Assembly (NCBI GenBank): GCA_000320545.1
Contig: ADNK01001314.1
Coordinates: 1-54,570, forward strand
Reading direction: 5' to 3'
Length of the DNA stretch: 54,570 nucleotides
Origin: Bigelowiella natans CCMP2755
Taxonomy: Eukaryota > Cercozoa > Chlorarachniophyceae
In this document: positions 14,898 to 26,762 of the stretch, in pieces
Layout of the letters: each line of letters begins with the position of its first letter
How positions within the stretch are numbered: position 1 is the stretch's first letter
Position numbers and translations under genes: made by a program
The notes under the pieces: model-generated
What the model saw: only the letters and a program-made list of their open reading frames with translations
What the model was told of the DNA's origin: nothing
The model's database searches: none

Positions 14898-15082
14898 ACC
14901 ATCGATGGGGAGGTCGCAGTTTGCAAGAACGATGGTGAGCCACTGGTCCCACTTACGTATAAAGTTAAGACCGCGACCAATGCTAAGGCTCCCAAGCCTA
15001 TCAAAAGGACATCGATAAGTACCCATCGGTGAAGCTGATCACGTGGATACCCCCCCCCAACCCTTATATTCACCCATTGCAT
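14898..15082 (-). other. Candidate 5' leader exon of DXR (signal-peptide-like)
   Basis: The minus strand from an ATG at 15080-15082 reads through LLIGLGALALVAVLTLY, followed by a Ser/Thr/Pro-rich stretch (SGSPSFLQTATSPS), and reaches a strong donor (GTAAGT) at 14892-14897. A hydrophobic signal peptide plus hydroxylated tail is what a complex-plastid targeting leader looks like. Its phase (0) does not join directly to the core exon start at 14442. Either a small transit-peptide exon lies between (14600-14760 is open in places), or an inner acceptor or the inner donor GTAAGT near 14961 is used. Confidence 0.4.
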
Positions 15083-15148
15083 AACTCAAGCCGCCAAATG
15101 TCTCAAAGCTATCGAATATTCTATCCTTTAAAACCTAGACGTTGCATG

Positions 15149-15435
15149 AGAGTTGAAGATGTCATCGAGGAGCTCCCAGAGGACAAGGTGCAGGATGAGA
15201 AATGGGGGGTAGTGACACGTGTTTCGAGCCACTGGTGGGAGTTGTTCTACAGTTGTTACGCAGTATTCGGAAATATTATATTTGGTAATCTTCGTAATAA
15301 TGGAGACCCAGTTTCGAATCACCAGCACGTAAGATTTCACGCTGGCAAAGCCAAGTGTGTTGCAGTTTATTCTTTGAACCGGAAACATCAGAAGAAATTT
15401 ACTACATCCATACTTCTGGCGAGTACAAAAAATAA
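15149..15435 (+). CDS. Unrecognised small gene, exons poorly resolved
   Basis: An ATG at 15149 starts an acidic stretch (VEDVIEELPEDKVQDEKW) ending at a possible donor (GTAGTG). Two further exons join in phase with each other: 15253-15328 (YSEILYLVIFVIMETQF, possible membrane segment; donor GTAAGA) and 15366-15435 (FFEPETSEEIYYIHTSGEY, then stop). The first exon does not join the second in frame, so the start or an exon is wrong. No family recognised. Confidence 0.28.
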
Positions 15436-15802
15436 AGTAAGAGGAACAGATGACGGGCGGAGATCTGCTCAAACCCCAATTGTCGTTCTCCAGCTACGGG
15501 TTCGATTTTTGTTATGAGACAATGTTTCTCTGGGCGTTTTCGGCATATTTCCCCCCTAAAACTTACATTTTTTGAATGCCCGCCAGTGTCATCCTCTGTC
15601 GCTGGCAGGACGATGACTCCCAAGAGTCTTTTTAAAACTGGGTTTGAAATTCGGGAGTGGTGTCCGGCATGACCCCGTTACACGTATGTATTACGGCTTC
15701 TAACTGTGGTTGTAGTTGTCGTCTAGTGGCGCTCCCGAGTTCTTGTAACGGTATCATCGGAGGGTGGGGTTGCTCTTCTTCTTCCTACTTGCGGGGAGAT
15801 GA

Positions 15803-16142
15803 ATGCCACCATTGGATCGCTTTGACGACTGGGCTCGCACCTATACGAGTACTAGATCTGCTACTTCTCGGAAATCAACGTGCTGTATCTGTCATCGAAT
15901 GACGTGTGTGATGACGATATCCGAGGTGGCTGAAAAGTTCCAAGATTACAACGCGGAAGATCTTGCCCATCAGATGTAAGGACCGCCCCCCAACCACCCT
16001 ATCGCTTTCTTTCTCCTTCTCGTGTCCTCATTCGCTCGATGCTACGTACTCAAGATGTTACCTCCGTATTGGAGGCATTCGCAAGATCCGATTACGTGGC
16101 GAAGCTATTGAAGTGGATAGCAGATACTCCTATCTAAAATGA
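15803..16142 (+). CDS. Unrecognised small gene or terminal exons
   Basis: Two exons, 15803-15975 and 16055-16142, join in phase (donor GTAAGG, acceptor CTCAAG) to give about 86 residues: CCICHRMTC, then EVAEKFQDYNAEDLAHQ, ending in RGEAIEVDSRYSYLK and a stop. The cysteine cluster could bind metal, but no known finger pattern is complete. An open stretch at 15570-15670 may be an upstream exon. It may belong to the same plus-strand gene as 15149-15435. Family unknown. Confidence 0.3.
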
Positions 16143-18086
16143 AACTGTAACGCAGAAGGTCTGCGAGAAACTTATCAAATCACAATTTTTCCATGGAGAG
16201 GTAGTGGGTGGTAAAAGCAAAATGACACCGAGGCAATGTATCGCTTCGGCCCCTGCATAGCACGGAATGGAATTCCCAAGCCTAAAAATATAAACACAAA
16301 AATATGGTATGCAAAGATGAAAGCTCTCGATCGTCATTTCGGAGGCACGGCGCTTTGGACAATTTGCACTGCGGCCACAATTTAAACTTTGGCAACTCAG
16401 GTGTGATGTTGTGCACGTGCATCGTTTCTCTTTGCAGTATGCCTCTCGCTATTCCTGAATTTTTGTGATGTTCCTGTGGAGAAAGTGCGTTTTCAACCGA
16501 ATTGAGAAGTCATGAAGACTTTCAGTAATCATTATCGAGCGGGCCAATTGCATGTTAATTATTGGCGTGGCGTTTGACAGTGTCGACTCCATCCATAGTC
16601 ACGTGTGTGTTCGTACTATTTTTGGTGCATATCTTCTGACAGAGTGCCTGCAAAGTAGAGACATGCAGTCGGTGCCACCCGTTTATTTAGGCCATTCTCG
16701 TTAGATGTGGATTCTAACCGGTAATACTAATTTCCGTTAAAATAGTGTCTTATGCGCAAGGAATGCGTGCAGGTTGACTTTCAAAACCTCTCATCTTACT
16801 TTGATTTCATAGTCAAAAATCCTTATAAAATGCCCTCAACAGTCAAACGAGTAGGCACAGTTTTAGCGGCAGCAGCTGCTGCTTGGGTCACTTTTTTTTG
16901 TTTGCTCGCCACAGTTCCAGCAAATATTTTACTAAACAAATTGATGAGAGTGCGAAGGCAATGATGACATGTTCCACCGAAGATTTGCTTCACCAGTTGC
17001 GCAAAGCGTTTTGCAAGTGCGCATTGCAGCTGGCTGAGCTGTAGCATGCAGTATTGGCTGCTTGATGAACAGCTGCGTCGTCACAAAGCCTGCGAAGAAA
17101 TCATGTACGGGAATCGTCGCTCGAATACGCTACTAGCTAGGCTTGTGCGATGAGCTCTAGTAGCTAGCATGGCTCTAGTAGAGTTATAGATGCACTCCAA
17201 CTCTTGCTCGATCTCGTCCAGTAGTCAGCACTGCTAGCTAGCTATAGCTAGATCCATTCAAATCTTGCTAGCTCACTTGGACGTCATGCATGACACATGC
17301 ATCACATCTAGACATCTAGACATGCATGTGCAAAGCTGAAAGACTGCACCAGATGATTGGCACCCAATTGTCATTGTGTGATCTGCATGACCGCTAGACC
17401 GGCTCATCACATTGAACACGCTAGCTATAGCACGGCTGACGGACCCATCGTCATTTCTGCTTGCATTGATGCACACTCTAGTCTAATTGTCGCAGTCAGT
17501 AGTGCTAGCTCTAGAGCTAGCTACCTACCTACTAGAATGCTGATCGTTCATACATTTGTTCAATGCAGATTTGACTTGCACATGATCACGACATTTCTAG
17601 ATTTTGATGAGGGGAATGACAATTTATTGGGATTGATCATAGTGAATTTGTGAAGCACGTTTGCATCATCAATGTTATTGTTGTTTCGATTTAATTGCCG
17701 GCCGCAGTGTTCGTGCATTCGTGCAGAATAAGCTTGCTAGCTTGATGGTTTTTACATCATTTGAGGCGTCATGATCTAGTAGAGATGATTATTCGTGCTC
17801 AGACAGACCTCTGATCTAATTACTGCACATGTCGTAGCGATGTTCCTTACATTCAAAGTCATTTCGTGATGCGCTCGCCTAGCCGCTCTATTTCGCTAAT
17901 TCGATCAGAGGACACGGCTAATTTTCAGCAATTTTTAAACGTACGATTCCATGCATGGTTCATGTGATATGATACTGGTCAGAGAGGGACTGCATTATTT
18001 AGTGACAAGACTCTTGCTGCTCTACTTCAAGCTTCTAATTAATTTTACACTCTTTGGCAGTTACAACTATACAACGAGTGCAGTCA
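16143..18086. other. Tail-to-tail spacer, CTAG-rich
   Basis: Nearly 2 kb without a supportable gene. From about 17100 to 17560 it is dense in CTAG and GCTAGCTAGC words and GACATCTAGACATG-type palindromes. A 70-codon plus-strand ORF at 16752-16964 with one hydrophobic run is open but has no other support. Confidence 0.65.
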
Positions 18087-18824
18087 TCAATCGTCAATAT
18101 TTGCATGACAAACTCCGAAGCAACTGGAGAGCTGTCTCCATCCTCCTCGTCGTTCAGGAGGGGATTGACATTTCTCTTCAACGATAAGTGTCTCGTTGAC
18201 TTTGTTCGACCCAGACGATTGACAGGATTCCTTCCCCAATAATTTTATCTGTATCCTTAACTCCTCCAACTGCATTTCGTATTCATCTGCTTGATCATCC
18301 TGAAATTCAAATTATAAGACTGTAATCGAACAATAATGCATTTGGCTCGCAACCTTCTCTTGTATTGCCATAGCTAAGTCACATTTCGTTGCTGCGAGCT
18401 TCAATTCAAGTTCCTTGATGCCTTTGCCTGACTGGTTCAAAAGTGCCAATCCTTCAAGGTTAATGAGTTTTTCCTCCGTTTGATGCAACTTTGCAATCGT
18501 CTCCTCATTCCTGATTGAAAATGTACTGATTTTTATACGTTCATCTTTCTCATTAATGTTTATTAACCTTTTCCGCATCTGCTTTTCTTTATCAATAGCC
18601 TCATCTCTTTCATCGGCAGCCCTTTCGTATCTGATAAGGAGAAAAAAATGAGAGTTGACTACGACAGCGAGTAGAGCCTTCGACCGTTCTTTATAGCATT
18701 GTAGCAGCCTGACGAGCTTCACTGTTTTCTTCTTGAGGGATATGTTCTCTCGTTGTAAATCCTTTCTACATCCCTCAGGAGCCAATGCTGAAGTATTCGT
18801 TGTAGACAACGTGCTCCGTGCCAT
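18087..18824 (-). CDS. Small coiled-coil protein, 190 aa, unknown family
   Basis: Four exons join in phase: 18685-18824 (ATG), 18568-18630, 18354-18510 and 18087-18299. The protein is mostly predicted helix with heptad-like charged/Leu spacing: RENISLKKKTVKLVRLL, RAADERDEAIDKEKQMRK, KLHQTEEKLINLEGLALL, KELELKLAATKCDLAMA and YEMQLEELRIQIKLL. A polar tail rich in Ser, Gly and Arg follows, ending CHANIDD. The first donor (GTCGAAGG) is atypical; it was chosen because it keeps phase and joins KER to YERAADER. No catalytic or targeting motif is visible. The head-to-head neighbour is the GST gene. Confidence 0.7.
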
Positions 18825-19542
18825 GGCCCTGGAGTGCCGTCCTGTTCATCCAAATCACAAGATATTAAACAAGTGGGCTGACCAATTTGGTCTGGGTGTA
18901 GCAGTGCAAACAGGGCAGTGATTCAGTGCCTCCCACATTGGACATGGCAAGTACCCGCTTGACAGCCCAACACTGCACCGTTGTGAAGGTACAAAGGGAC
19001 GGTTGGAAGTTGAGTATCGCTCTCTACAAAAATATTGCAATAAATAAAGACAAAATCCATTGCAATTCTTCCTCGCGACATCCACCTTTGACGCCGGGTG
19101 ACATTTGCCCCTTCCAAAAAAAAGTCCTTTGGGGAATCGAAGTTACCTTAATGCAGAACAATTTTACTATTTTTTAGCGATATTACATGTCTTGAATCGA
19201 AAACCCTGAGTACAGGTCAAAAATGAAGATGAAATTCAACGATATTTTAATGCCAGCTTTTCCAAATATTTTTTCGGATACCGTGTCTCTATGTAAGAAT
19301 AATGGGCTTTTAGAGAATACGACTTATCGAAATTGCTCTACCACACCAACAATCGTCGATACAATGTACAAAGTGCTCCTGACAGACTCTGCCCAGCCGG
19401 TCGCTGGGCTGCCGAACAGGTTTCCCTTCATCCCTCATCTAGAAGTCAATCGACGAACCGAGAGCGGTTCAATCATATTTATATTTCATCACATCCGAAT
19501 AGACGAGTTGAAAAACCCTTTCTGCACACAATCATCACAGGA
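18825..19542. other. Head-to-head spacer, coiled-coil gene / GST
   Basis: About 700 bp between divergent starts. Weak ORFs occur on both strands but none has exon-like borders or recognisable motifs. Probably a shared promoter and 5' UTR region. Confidence 0.5.
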
Positions 19543-20581
19543 ATGGAGCGGATGACTCTCTTCGTACATTCGTCAACGATTAGCCCCACGTGCCAAAGCT
19601 GCTTGCTGCTAGTAGCCGAATCTAAACTTCCAGTAAAGATAAAAGTCAGTATGTAAAGTGTTACTCTTCATGCAGCGAATGTATATAATATATGTAATCA
19701 TCATAACACAGGTTCTTGCGTATGACGAAGGGGAAAGATTTTCAAAGGACTTTCTAAAGCTGAACCCATACCATTGCGTCCCAACGTTGAAGCAGGAAGA
19801 CGGATTTGTAATTTGGGAATCACACACTGTTATGCGATATCTTTGTGATTACTTCTCCGATTCTAGCAAGGAGCCATCACTGATCATCAAGACTTGCTAT
19901 CCTTCAAACATCAAGGCTCGAGCGAGAGTTAACCAGTTACTAGGTATTACTATGCATTATCATGAGAAGAACACAATGAGTAGATCTTATTGAGATGGGT
20001 CGATATTACACAGATTATCGACATTGTAAGCTATATCCAAGCATTCTGAAGGCCACAATGCCGTTTCTGGGCTATGAAGCACCTGTATCGCAACAAGTAG
20101 CAGAATCTACTCGTAAGCAATTGCATGAAGAATTGGAGAGGTAGGAACTTGGTGAATAAACCAAATAGCAGATTTGACAAACAATTAAGGATGTTATGGA
20201 TACAAACAGATTTTCAAGTGTATATTTGAGAGAAGAGGGCAAATATGCAGGCGGGTTTCATCACCCAACCATCGCTGACTTTTCCATTGTCCCAGCCCTT
20301 GGATTCACTACTGTTCTGAAGGTACAACCACCAAATACCATCAATAAGGTCGATGTTGATACGATGTCGTACCGTGTTTACGAATCAATATTACCCTTTA
20401 TATGTTATGTTGATGATAGGGCTACGAACTTCCAAAGAGAATCCAAGCATATATTAAGGACTTCACAAAGAACGTTGCATCTTACGAAGAAATAAATAAA
20501 GGGTTTATTCTGAAAACGAAGCATCTTGCTTTAGCCATTGAAAAAAGGTTGAGTCATAAATCTCAACTTTCGGATGATTGA
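19543..20581 (+). CDS. Glutathione S-transferase, 244 aa
   Basis: Five exons join in phase: 19543-19644, 19712-19943, 20014-20140, 20210-20321 and 20420-20581. The N-terminal thioredoxin-like domain starts TLFVHSSTISPTCQS (first strand and catalytic Ser/Cys region), with LNPYHCVPTL carrying the cis-Pro and WESHTVMRYLCDYF the glutathione gamma-Glu contact (E70, S71). The C-terminal helical domain includes FHHPTIADFSIVPALGF (N-capping box) and LPKRIQAYIKDF. The start resembles theta- or sigma-like classes, but class is not settled. Role: conjugation of glutathione to electrophiles, probably cytosolic as no leader is seen. The length is somewhat above the usual 200-230 because of a C-terminal basic extension. 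An in-frame ATG at 19552 is an alternative start. Confidence 0.92.
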
Positions 20582-21268
20582 AAGCTAAATGCTCGATTTT
20601 ATCCCGAGTGTAATAAATCCATCGCTTTCCGATTTTGAGGAAGCTATTGATCATGATATGAGCGAGCTATCTTTGCTTCTGTGTACAGTTCTAGTTACCT
20701 TCTTAAACTTAATCTATATTAACTGTGCTGCGCTTGTGATAGCAACATTATTTTAGCTATGCTAGTACGGATACATGTGCGCACGCGTATACGTGCTAGC
20801 GTGCCGTGCGTCGCGTGGCATTGGAATAAGATTGCACATGCTGCTGCTGTTGTGGATCGCTAGCTCATGCAGCTGCATGTGATCCGTGAACGCGCACCCA
20901 AATCTACAAGTTGTAAAATATCTAGATATGTCTAATATGTGGCATAGCAGCTGCGAGCATAGAGAGCTCGCTATAACGACATGAATTTGCTAGGCTTGTT
21001 ACTCGATGTACACATTGTGCCAGTGATGTGTGCTGTGGAACCGCCCTGCACATACATGCACACGCTTTATTGGATTGATATCTAAATTGCAAGCTAAATT
21101 TAATAGATATGCCTGCAGGGATTGTAGTTTTTTGCACATTGTGTGTGTGTGTGTGTGTGCTCTGTAGTCTGTTAGAATGCGCTGTCTATGTCGTATTTAG
21201 ACTATTCGATATCAGTCATCATTTAGATGCCATTTGTGGCTTTGCTGCTCTCGATCGTAGTTAGGCTT
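20582..21268. other. Tail-to-tail spacer, GST / hydrolase
   Basis: No gene seen. It contains repeated GCTAG, TGCATG and CGCACGCG-type words and a (TG)n tract at 21139-21159. It fits the pattern of the other convergent spacers. Confidence 0.65.
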
Positions 21269-21712
21269 CTATTCACTTTCCTGCTCTATTCTCAAAGCTG
21301 CGTCGTGGACTAATAGCTTGATCCAATCTCTCAGAGAATCCTGTAAAGAATAGATATACAATAGTATATTAGTTGATCCAATCGAATACCACTTGCTTCC
21401 TGAGTGAGTAGGAGAACCTTTGTGCAAGCAAACCGCAACATGTGGTCGTCGCTTTCCGCAATGAGAAGCCGGCATTGGCGTCTTCGTGATCCCCTATGCA
21501 GTTTCTTTACAGATTTCAATCGAACGATGACGTCATTTCCTCCCTAAGAAGAATCAAGAGTCGAGGACCGGCCAAATGAGGTTGTGTTCTTGGTGATGAC
21601 TACGTCGTATTGGCTACTACTCGGAACACCTGAACAGTTAAAATTCTGGACAGAGGAGACAAAGCCCGGTTCGACAAGGAAGGGGGCGGCAAGCCCGCAT
21701 GCTTCCACATCT

Positions 21713-21754
<42 letters not shown>

Positions 21755-23309
21755 AATGGCCTATTAGAAACCTTAACACGGACATGGGATAGGCCGGAGC
21801 CCAAATCCAGCTGTAGTAGGTCGAAAGTGTGGAAATTGTAGGACTCAACACGGGACATGAACTCACGCACAATATCACTACTCGTCCAAAATGTAGACGG
21901 CATTCATCTCTAAGCTGTAAATATGTGGAACCTGATCGCCAGCTGGAGCGAGAAGGAGAGTAGCACCCTAGTCCCCAGCATACAGCAGCTAATCAGTTTC
22001 CGTTTACGGAATCGACAGAATGCCAAATGTAAGATAGCACACACCTTCCAAAGCCCCTTCGAAACCATTTCAGCAGCTATCCCACCGCCCCACGAGTACC
22101 TGCCGCATCCACGATAACAACTATCATTGTAATTATGCACAACGACCATCCAAGATGGCAGAAATTTCTTTTTGTTTTTTCAATTCGGCACTACCCTATA
22201 AGGATATCTGGTTTGTGTATGACGACAGCGTCTTTGAATGCAGCAACGCACTCCTTGAGGCATCTCGCAACAGCCTTTCGCTTCAGCCAGCTGATTCATA
22301 GCAGGGGGGTATTTGGCGATTACGCTCCATTATGGCAAGGAAAATATTAGAGAAATACCGCAGGAAAAATAGCAGCCCAAAAGTACTAAGGAGCCATACC
22401 CACCATATCCTCACCTGGGATAATCCACAAGCATTCATAATATTCATTATTTTTGTTCCAAATATACTAGTGAATAATCAAAATTGGCATTATTGGCGAA
22501 ATTTGAAAATTATTAGTTTGTATACCAATACGGCGAGGAAAACAAAATGTGCTGCCAAGACTAGAACGATCGCGATCACGAAGGGGTTTAAGACTATTTC
22601 TCTGCATCCATATGGCATATAAGGAGCTATAACCTGGAAACATAAATTGATGGACACTTTAGCGTCAGAACTCTAATATCGAAGGATACTGGAGCGTACC
22701 TCAAACTCCCTATTGTTGAGCAGAGGATATGGAAGTCCAGGACCAGGGGAGAACCCCTCCAAATACATGATTTTTATTTTGTAGCCATCTGCATTACATG
22801 CCGCACACGGAGTTAGCACTGAGAAGGAAAGAGCTATGATTGTAATCGAAGATACCCGAGGTCGGAGAAGCGTTTAATGAAACCATTTGTGACGCCAAAG
22901 AAGAGGTGACTGCGTCCTCATCTTCCATACCCGAGTGGGCGTGGATTTGATGCTGAGGCGAAAGTTCGGCCCCCATTCTCACTGAATTAAATTCAAAGGT
23001 ATTCAGTCGTCTCTTACGTTTGAGGAAGATAACCACATAGAAATTCCTTGGATCACATCCGAAGGACTGGATGATACAAGCGGGAAACGCGTGCTACCGA
23101 CCCTAGAAATGTGTGCTGCCACCCCCACACATAACGTGACGTAGATCTATATGCGAGATAATCAGTTGCCGTGTGAGCGATTGAGTTGGTATCCAGACCA
23201 CGCGCAGCACATCCTTGTCGTTGTCGCCGTTGTTGGTTCTGAACAAAGGGGATTTGTCTAATGCGACATGGCTAAAAGCGCCTTTTCTCAACAGCTGTTC
23301 GCGTACCAT
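21269..23309 (-). CDS. Alpha/beta hydrolase with two membrane helices inserted in the fold
   Basis: Exons on the minus strand: 23136-23309 (ATG), 23018-23066, 22820-22981, 22700-22788, 22532-22633, 22359-22414, 22195-22290, 22045-22099, 21882-21967, a poorly resolved stretch at 21544-21760, 21418-21543 and 21269-21340. All except the unresolved part keep phase. Fold order: IKIMYLEGFSPGPG (HG-like oxyanion strand), FEVIAPYMPYG (strand beta-3), hydrophobic helix NPFVIAIVLVLAAHFVFLA, second helix IWWVWLLSTFGLLFFL with basic WLKRK behind it, HKPDILIGYSWGGG (nucleophile elbow, Ser present), GATLLLAPAGD, GGNDVIV (acid loop) and ESDDHML (His). The catalytic triad therefore looks complete. Probably a membrane-bound esterase, lipase or peptidase; substrate unknown. 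The (CA)n tract at 21714-21749 lies in an intron directly before an acceptor. Confidence 0.85.
21714..21749. repeat. (CA)n microsatellite in hydrolase intron
   Basis: On the transcribed (minus) strand this is (GT)n running directly into a CAG that could serve as acceptor. Confidence 0.9.
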
Positions 23310-23765
23310 GGTAGGACCTTAATGTCGGGAGAACCGTGCAGCGATAAAAATTGAAGTGGTATTTTTAGGTGCGACAAGCGATGAGGGTTGTCGTCATAAG
23401 TGGAACTCTTCGCTTGGTTTAAAATAGGTGCTTTGAGCATCTACACACACCCCACTGCCTGGAGGGGTTTCTGGGTTGTTACCCCCCACCCAACTCGCGC
23501 TTTTCCCTCCAAGCGATTCTTCCAGTTCTGCGCAGGATTCATCTATATTTGAACCCATCTCAGAGAAACGAAGTCAATAGCATGGTCAGTTGCCAGCAGA
23601 GCTCACACAAGGAGTGGGTGTTGTGCACAGGGGAAATGGGAGCATGCAAAGCTTTGTGAATGACGCATCATTACCTTGGCTCCATTTGCTTGAATCGATC
23701 AATGCTAGCGTGTCGCTCCTCAGTCCACAACATTACATAATTTATACTTTTGTTGGAACTAAAAG
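23310..23765. other. Head-to-head spacer and unresolved 5' end of FPGS
   Basis: About 450 bp between the hydrolase start and the first FPGS exon I can support. The FPGS start codon should be here; ATGs at 23382 and 23582 are open only briefly and I could not join either in phase. Confidence 0.5.
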
Positions 23766-24830
23766 TCGGGTGAACAACAGCTGGAAAGGAAGAAGACTCG
23801 CGGCCTGGATGAAGTATACATCGCCTTGAACAAGCTTATGTCCAAAACGAAACAGCAACTAAAAGAGGCTGTTATGACTAGGTTTGATTTTTATATCTCA
23901 AGACTGTCATGTCTGTACGCGTGGACAGCTTGTGAGAACGTCTGATTATCACAGGGACCAGATCGTGAAAGAGATGATGGCGTATGTGGATACCCTGCAC
24001 ATTGACGTATGTGTGTGGTAGTAGTAGCAGTGGAAGTAGTTGTTGTTGTTGTTGCTGCTGTAGTAGTACCAGGAACGGGACAGTTGCAAAAAGATGTGAT
24101 TGCTATTGATAGTAAACTGGCAATGATGAATCAATACCAATTCCTCCAAGTGTCACACAACCACCAACTACAAGCAATGATTCGTATGCTATAACAGTTA
24201 TCCAGTATGGACGTAATCCATGTTGCAGGAACAAAGGGAAAAGGGTTAGACGACTCCAAAGCACTAGACATAAAACAGCATGTAACACATACAGACGTTT
24301 TCGTATCTACTACCACAGCAGCAGCCATTCTCTTCTTTCCCCCATTTTTATCATCGTATCACCTAAAATGTATTCGTCTTTGCCAGGTCGACGTGCGCAT
24401 TCGTGGAGTCCATTCTGAGGTAGGAGACATCTTAGTGTAACTTAGCATTCCAGCTGCTCTGACAGTGGTTGTCGATGATGCTCCTCCTACAGGCAACATG
24501 GTCTTACTACGGGGTTATACTCTTCGCCGCATCTGATTGAAGTCAATGAGCGCATCCGAATTGGTTGGTGATTGCACATCCTCGTTTATCAGCTCAATAA
24601 GGACTGTTGTCGCTTGTATGTGTGCCGGGGAGAATGCATCATGCACTCTCATAAATATCACTTTTGCGGTTGCTTGCTTTTCTTGCTGCTCCGCCATTCG
24701 TGTGGGCTGATTCGCTATTATCATCCTCAGGAGGGAAACCTTGCTCGGAAGATGTATTCTGTACGTTTACCAGAATTTTTGTCCATTTACAAACACTCCC
24801 CTTCTTCCCTCAACCTCCTCTCCAACATAG

Positions 24831-24877
<47 letters not shown>

Positions 24878-26141
24878 CTCTCTTTCACGCAATGGCTTAA
24901 GCTCTTCGTCCGTAGCACATGAGCAGCATGATGAAAGAAAGACTCTCAGTATTGGTCTACATCACTGTTTTGTTTCCCATTCTTCTTCTTTTTCTTCCTC
25001 CTCCTCCTCCTCCTCTTCCTCCCCGAAGGCCAGCACTTCTTTAGTGTTTGGGATACGCTTTCGTCAGAGGCAGCAGCAGCAGCCACCAAGACGACGAAAT
25101 CGAGAACGTAGTACATAAAATATCTATTCGAGTCGTTGTGGTTCCTGCCTTCATAGTTGTGCTATGGCGACTTCATTACTACCGATATCTTCTCTCTATT
25201 ACTCGCCTATTATGTGCCCCTGGGTGTTGTTGCCCTTCTTTAACTTCAAACACAACCCCGTTTTCCTGCTACTACTCACGTTACATGTGTTGCTTGTAGG
25301 GGGGGTCGCATGCCTCGGTACTTCCAATTTCTCACACTGGTAGGTGTTATACAGACTTAATATCTCTTGTTATCTTTCTTCTTTTTTCCCTTCATCTCCC
25401 TCTTCCTCTTCTCCGTGCAGAGAATGCTTATTAAATAGAGGGTCTGAGCAGTCCTCTTCTATCCCCCCCTCTCTCTCTTGAGTATTGCTAGTCTTGTTCA
25501 CAGTGCTTTTATTTTGCCGCAAACAGGTGGCACTGAAGATATTCTCTGACCCTGCGATTGGAGTGAAAGTCGTCATCTTAGAGACTGGTTTCTATAGTGT
25601 ATTAAAAATGCTGCTGCTGCTGCTATTGATGATGATCATGATGATAACCACCTCGACGATAATGATGATGGAAGTGAAGAAAATTGATAGATGACTGGCA
25701 AAATCCTTATCTTAGAATTTTCTATCATTTCTCTTTCGGATGCATCATCCCACCAGTAACCATCACCATCATCATCATTTTCATCGCATCACCACTGCCG
25801 CACAAAAGGTGTTGGGGGGAGGCTGGACGCAACAAACATATTTGAGCATCCGGTGGTTACGGGGATTACTAAGGTAGCAGAACGCCTATCTGTTTTCGTT
25901 ATCCTGCAATTATGCTGTGAAGGGGAAGGGCACAATGCCAATCTTGCTGTATGATGACGTAATCATGATTGCTTCTGCAATATTGGAGGATGACCGCCCC
26001 TCCTGCTTTTTGCCATGCGCGTTGTTGCCTCCTCCTCCCTGCTGATTGATGTTTCAGATAGGATACGATCACATGAATGTCCTTGGGAGCACGCTTGATG
26101 CAATCGCTTCGGAAAAGGTAGTACGCACGTGGCGATGGTTA

Positions 26142-26175
<34 letters not shown>

Positions 26176-26188
26176 GGTCATGGTGATA

Positions 26189-26224
<36 letters not shown>

Positions 26225-26372
26225 CAGAGGAGAAAGAAAGAGAGTGTAGCATCAGCCATCGTGTTGATTCGTGGTATCCTCAACTCAGGCTGGTATCCTT
26301 AAGACGGGCTCTCCCGCATTCACAACTGCTTCTCAAGAACCTCTGGCTTTGAAGGTAGATGGATTATTATTA

Positions 26373-26408
<36 letters not shown>

Positions 26409-26722
26409 GAAGAAGAAGAAGAAGAAGAAGAAGAAGAAGAAGAAGGAACAGCAGAAAGCCGGATGGAGGCGTGTATATATTGCCTTGCTTACATGATGAC
26501 GTACGTGTTTGTGCGTACAAATATTTGAAGTCGTTTCTGCCGTGTGGGTTTGATATGAAACGCCCTTCTGGAGCGTATTCGATAGCGAGCAATGATTTGT
26601 TGATTCGTACGAAAGAAGTCGAGACATCGGGGATGTTCTTCGTCATCCTTTCACCAGTGGCATCAACAAGTTTGAGAGGAGGGGGAGAATAATGATTTTT
26701 TCCCTCTAACTTTTTCTGCTGT

Positions 26723-26762
<40 letters not shown>

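Noticed and set aside
16752-16964. 70-codon plus-strand ORF with one hydrophobic run
   Set aside because: Lies in a CTAG-rich convergent spacer, has no homology I recognise, and the reverse frame is equally open.
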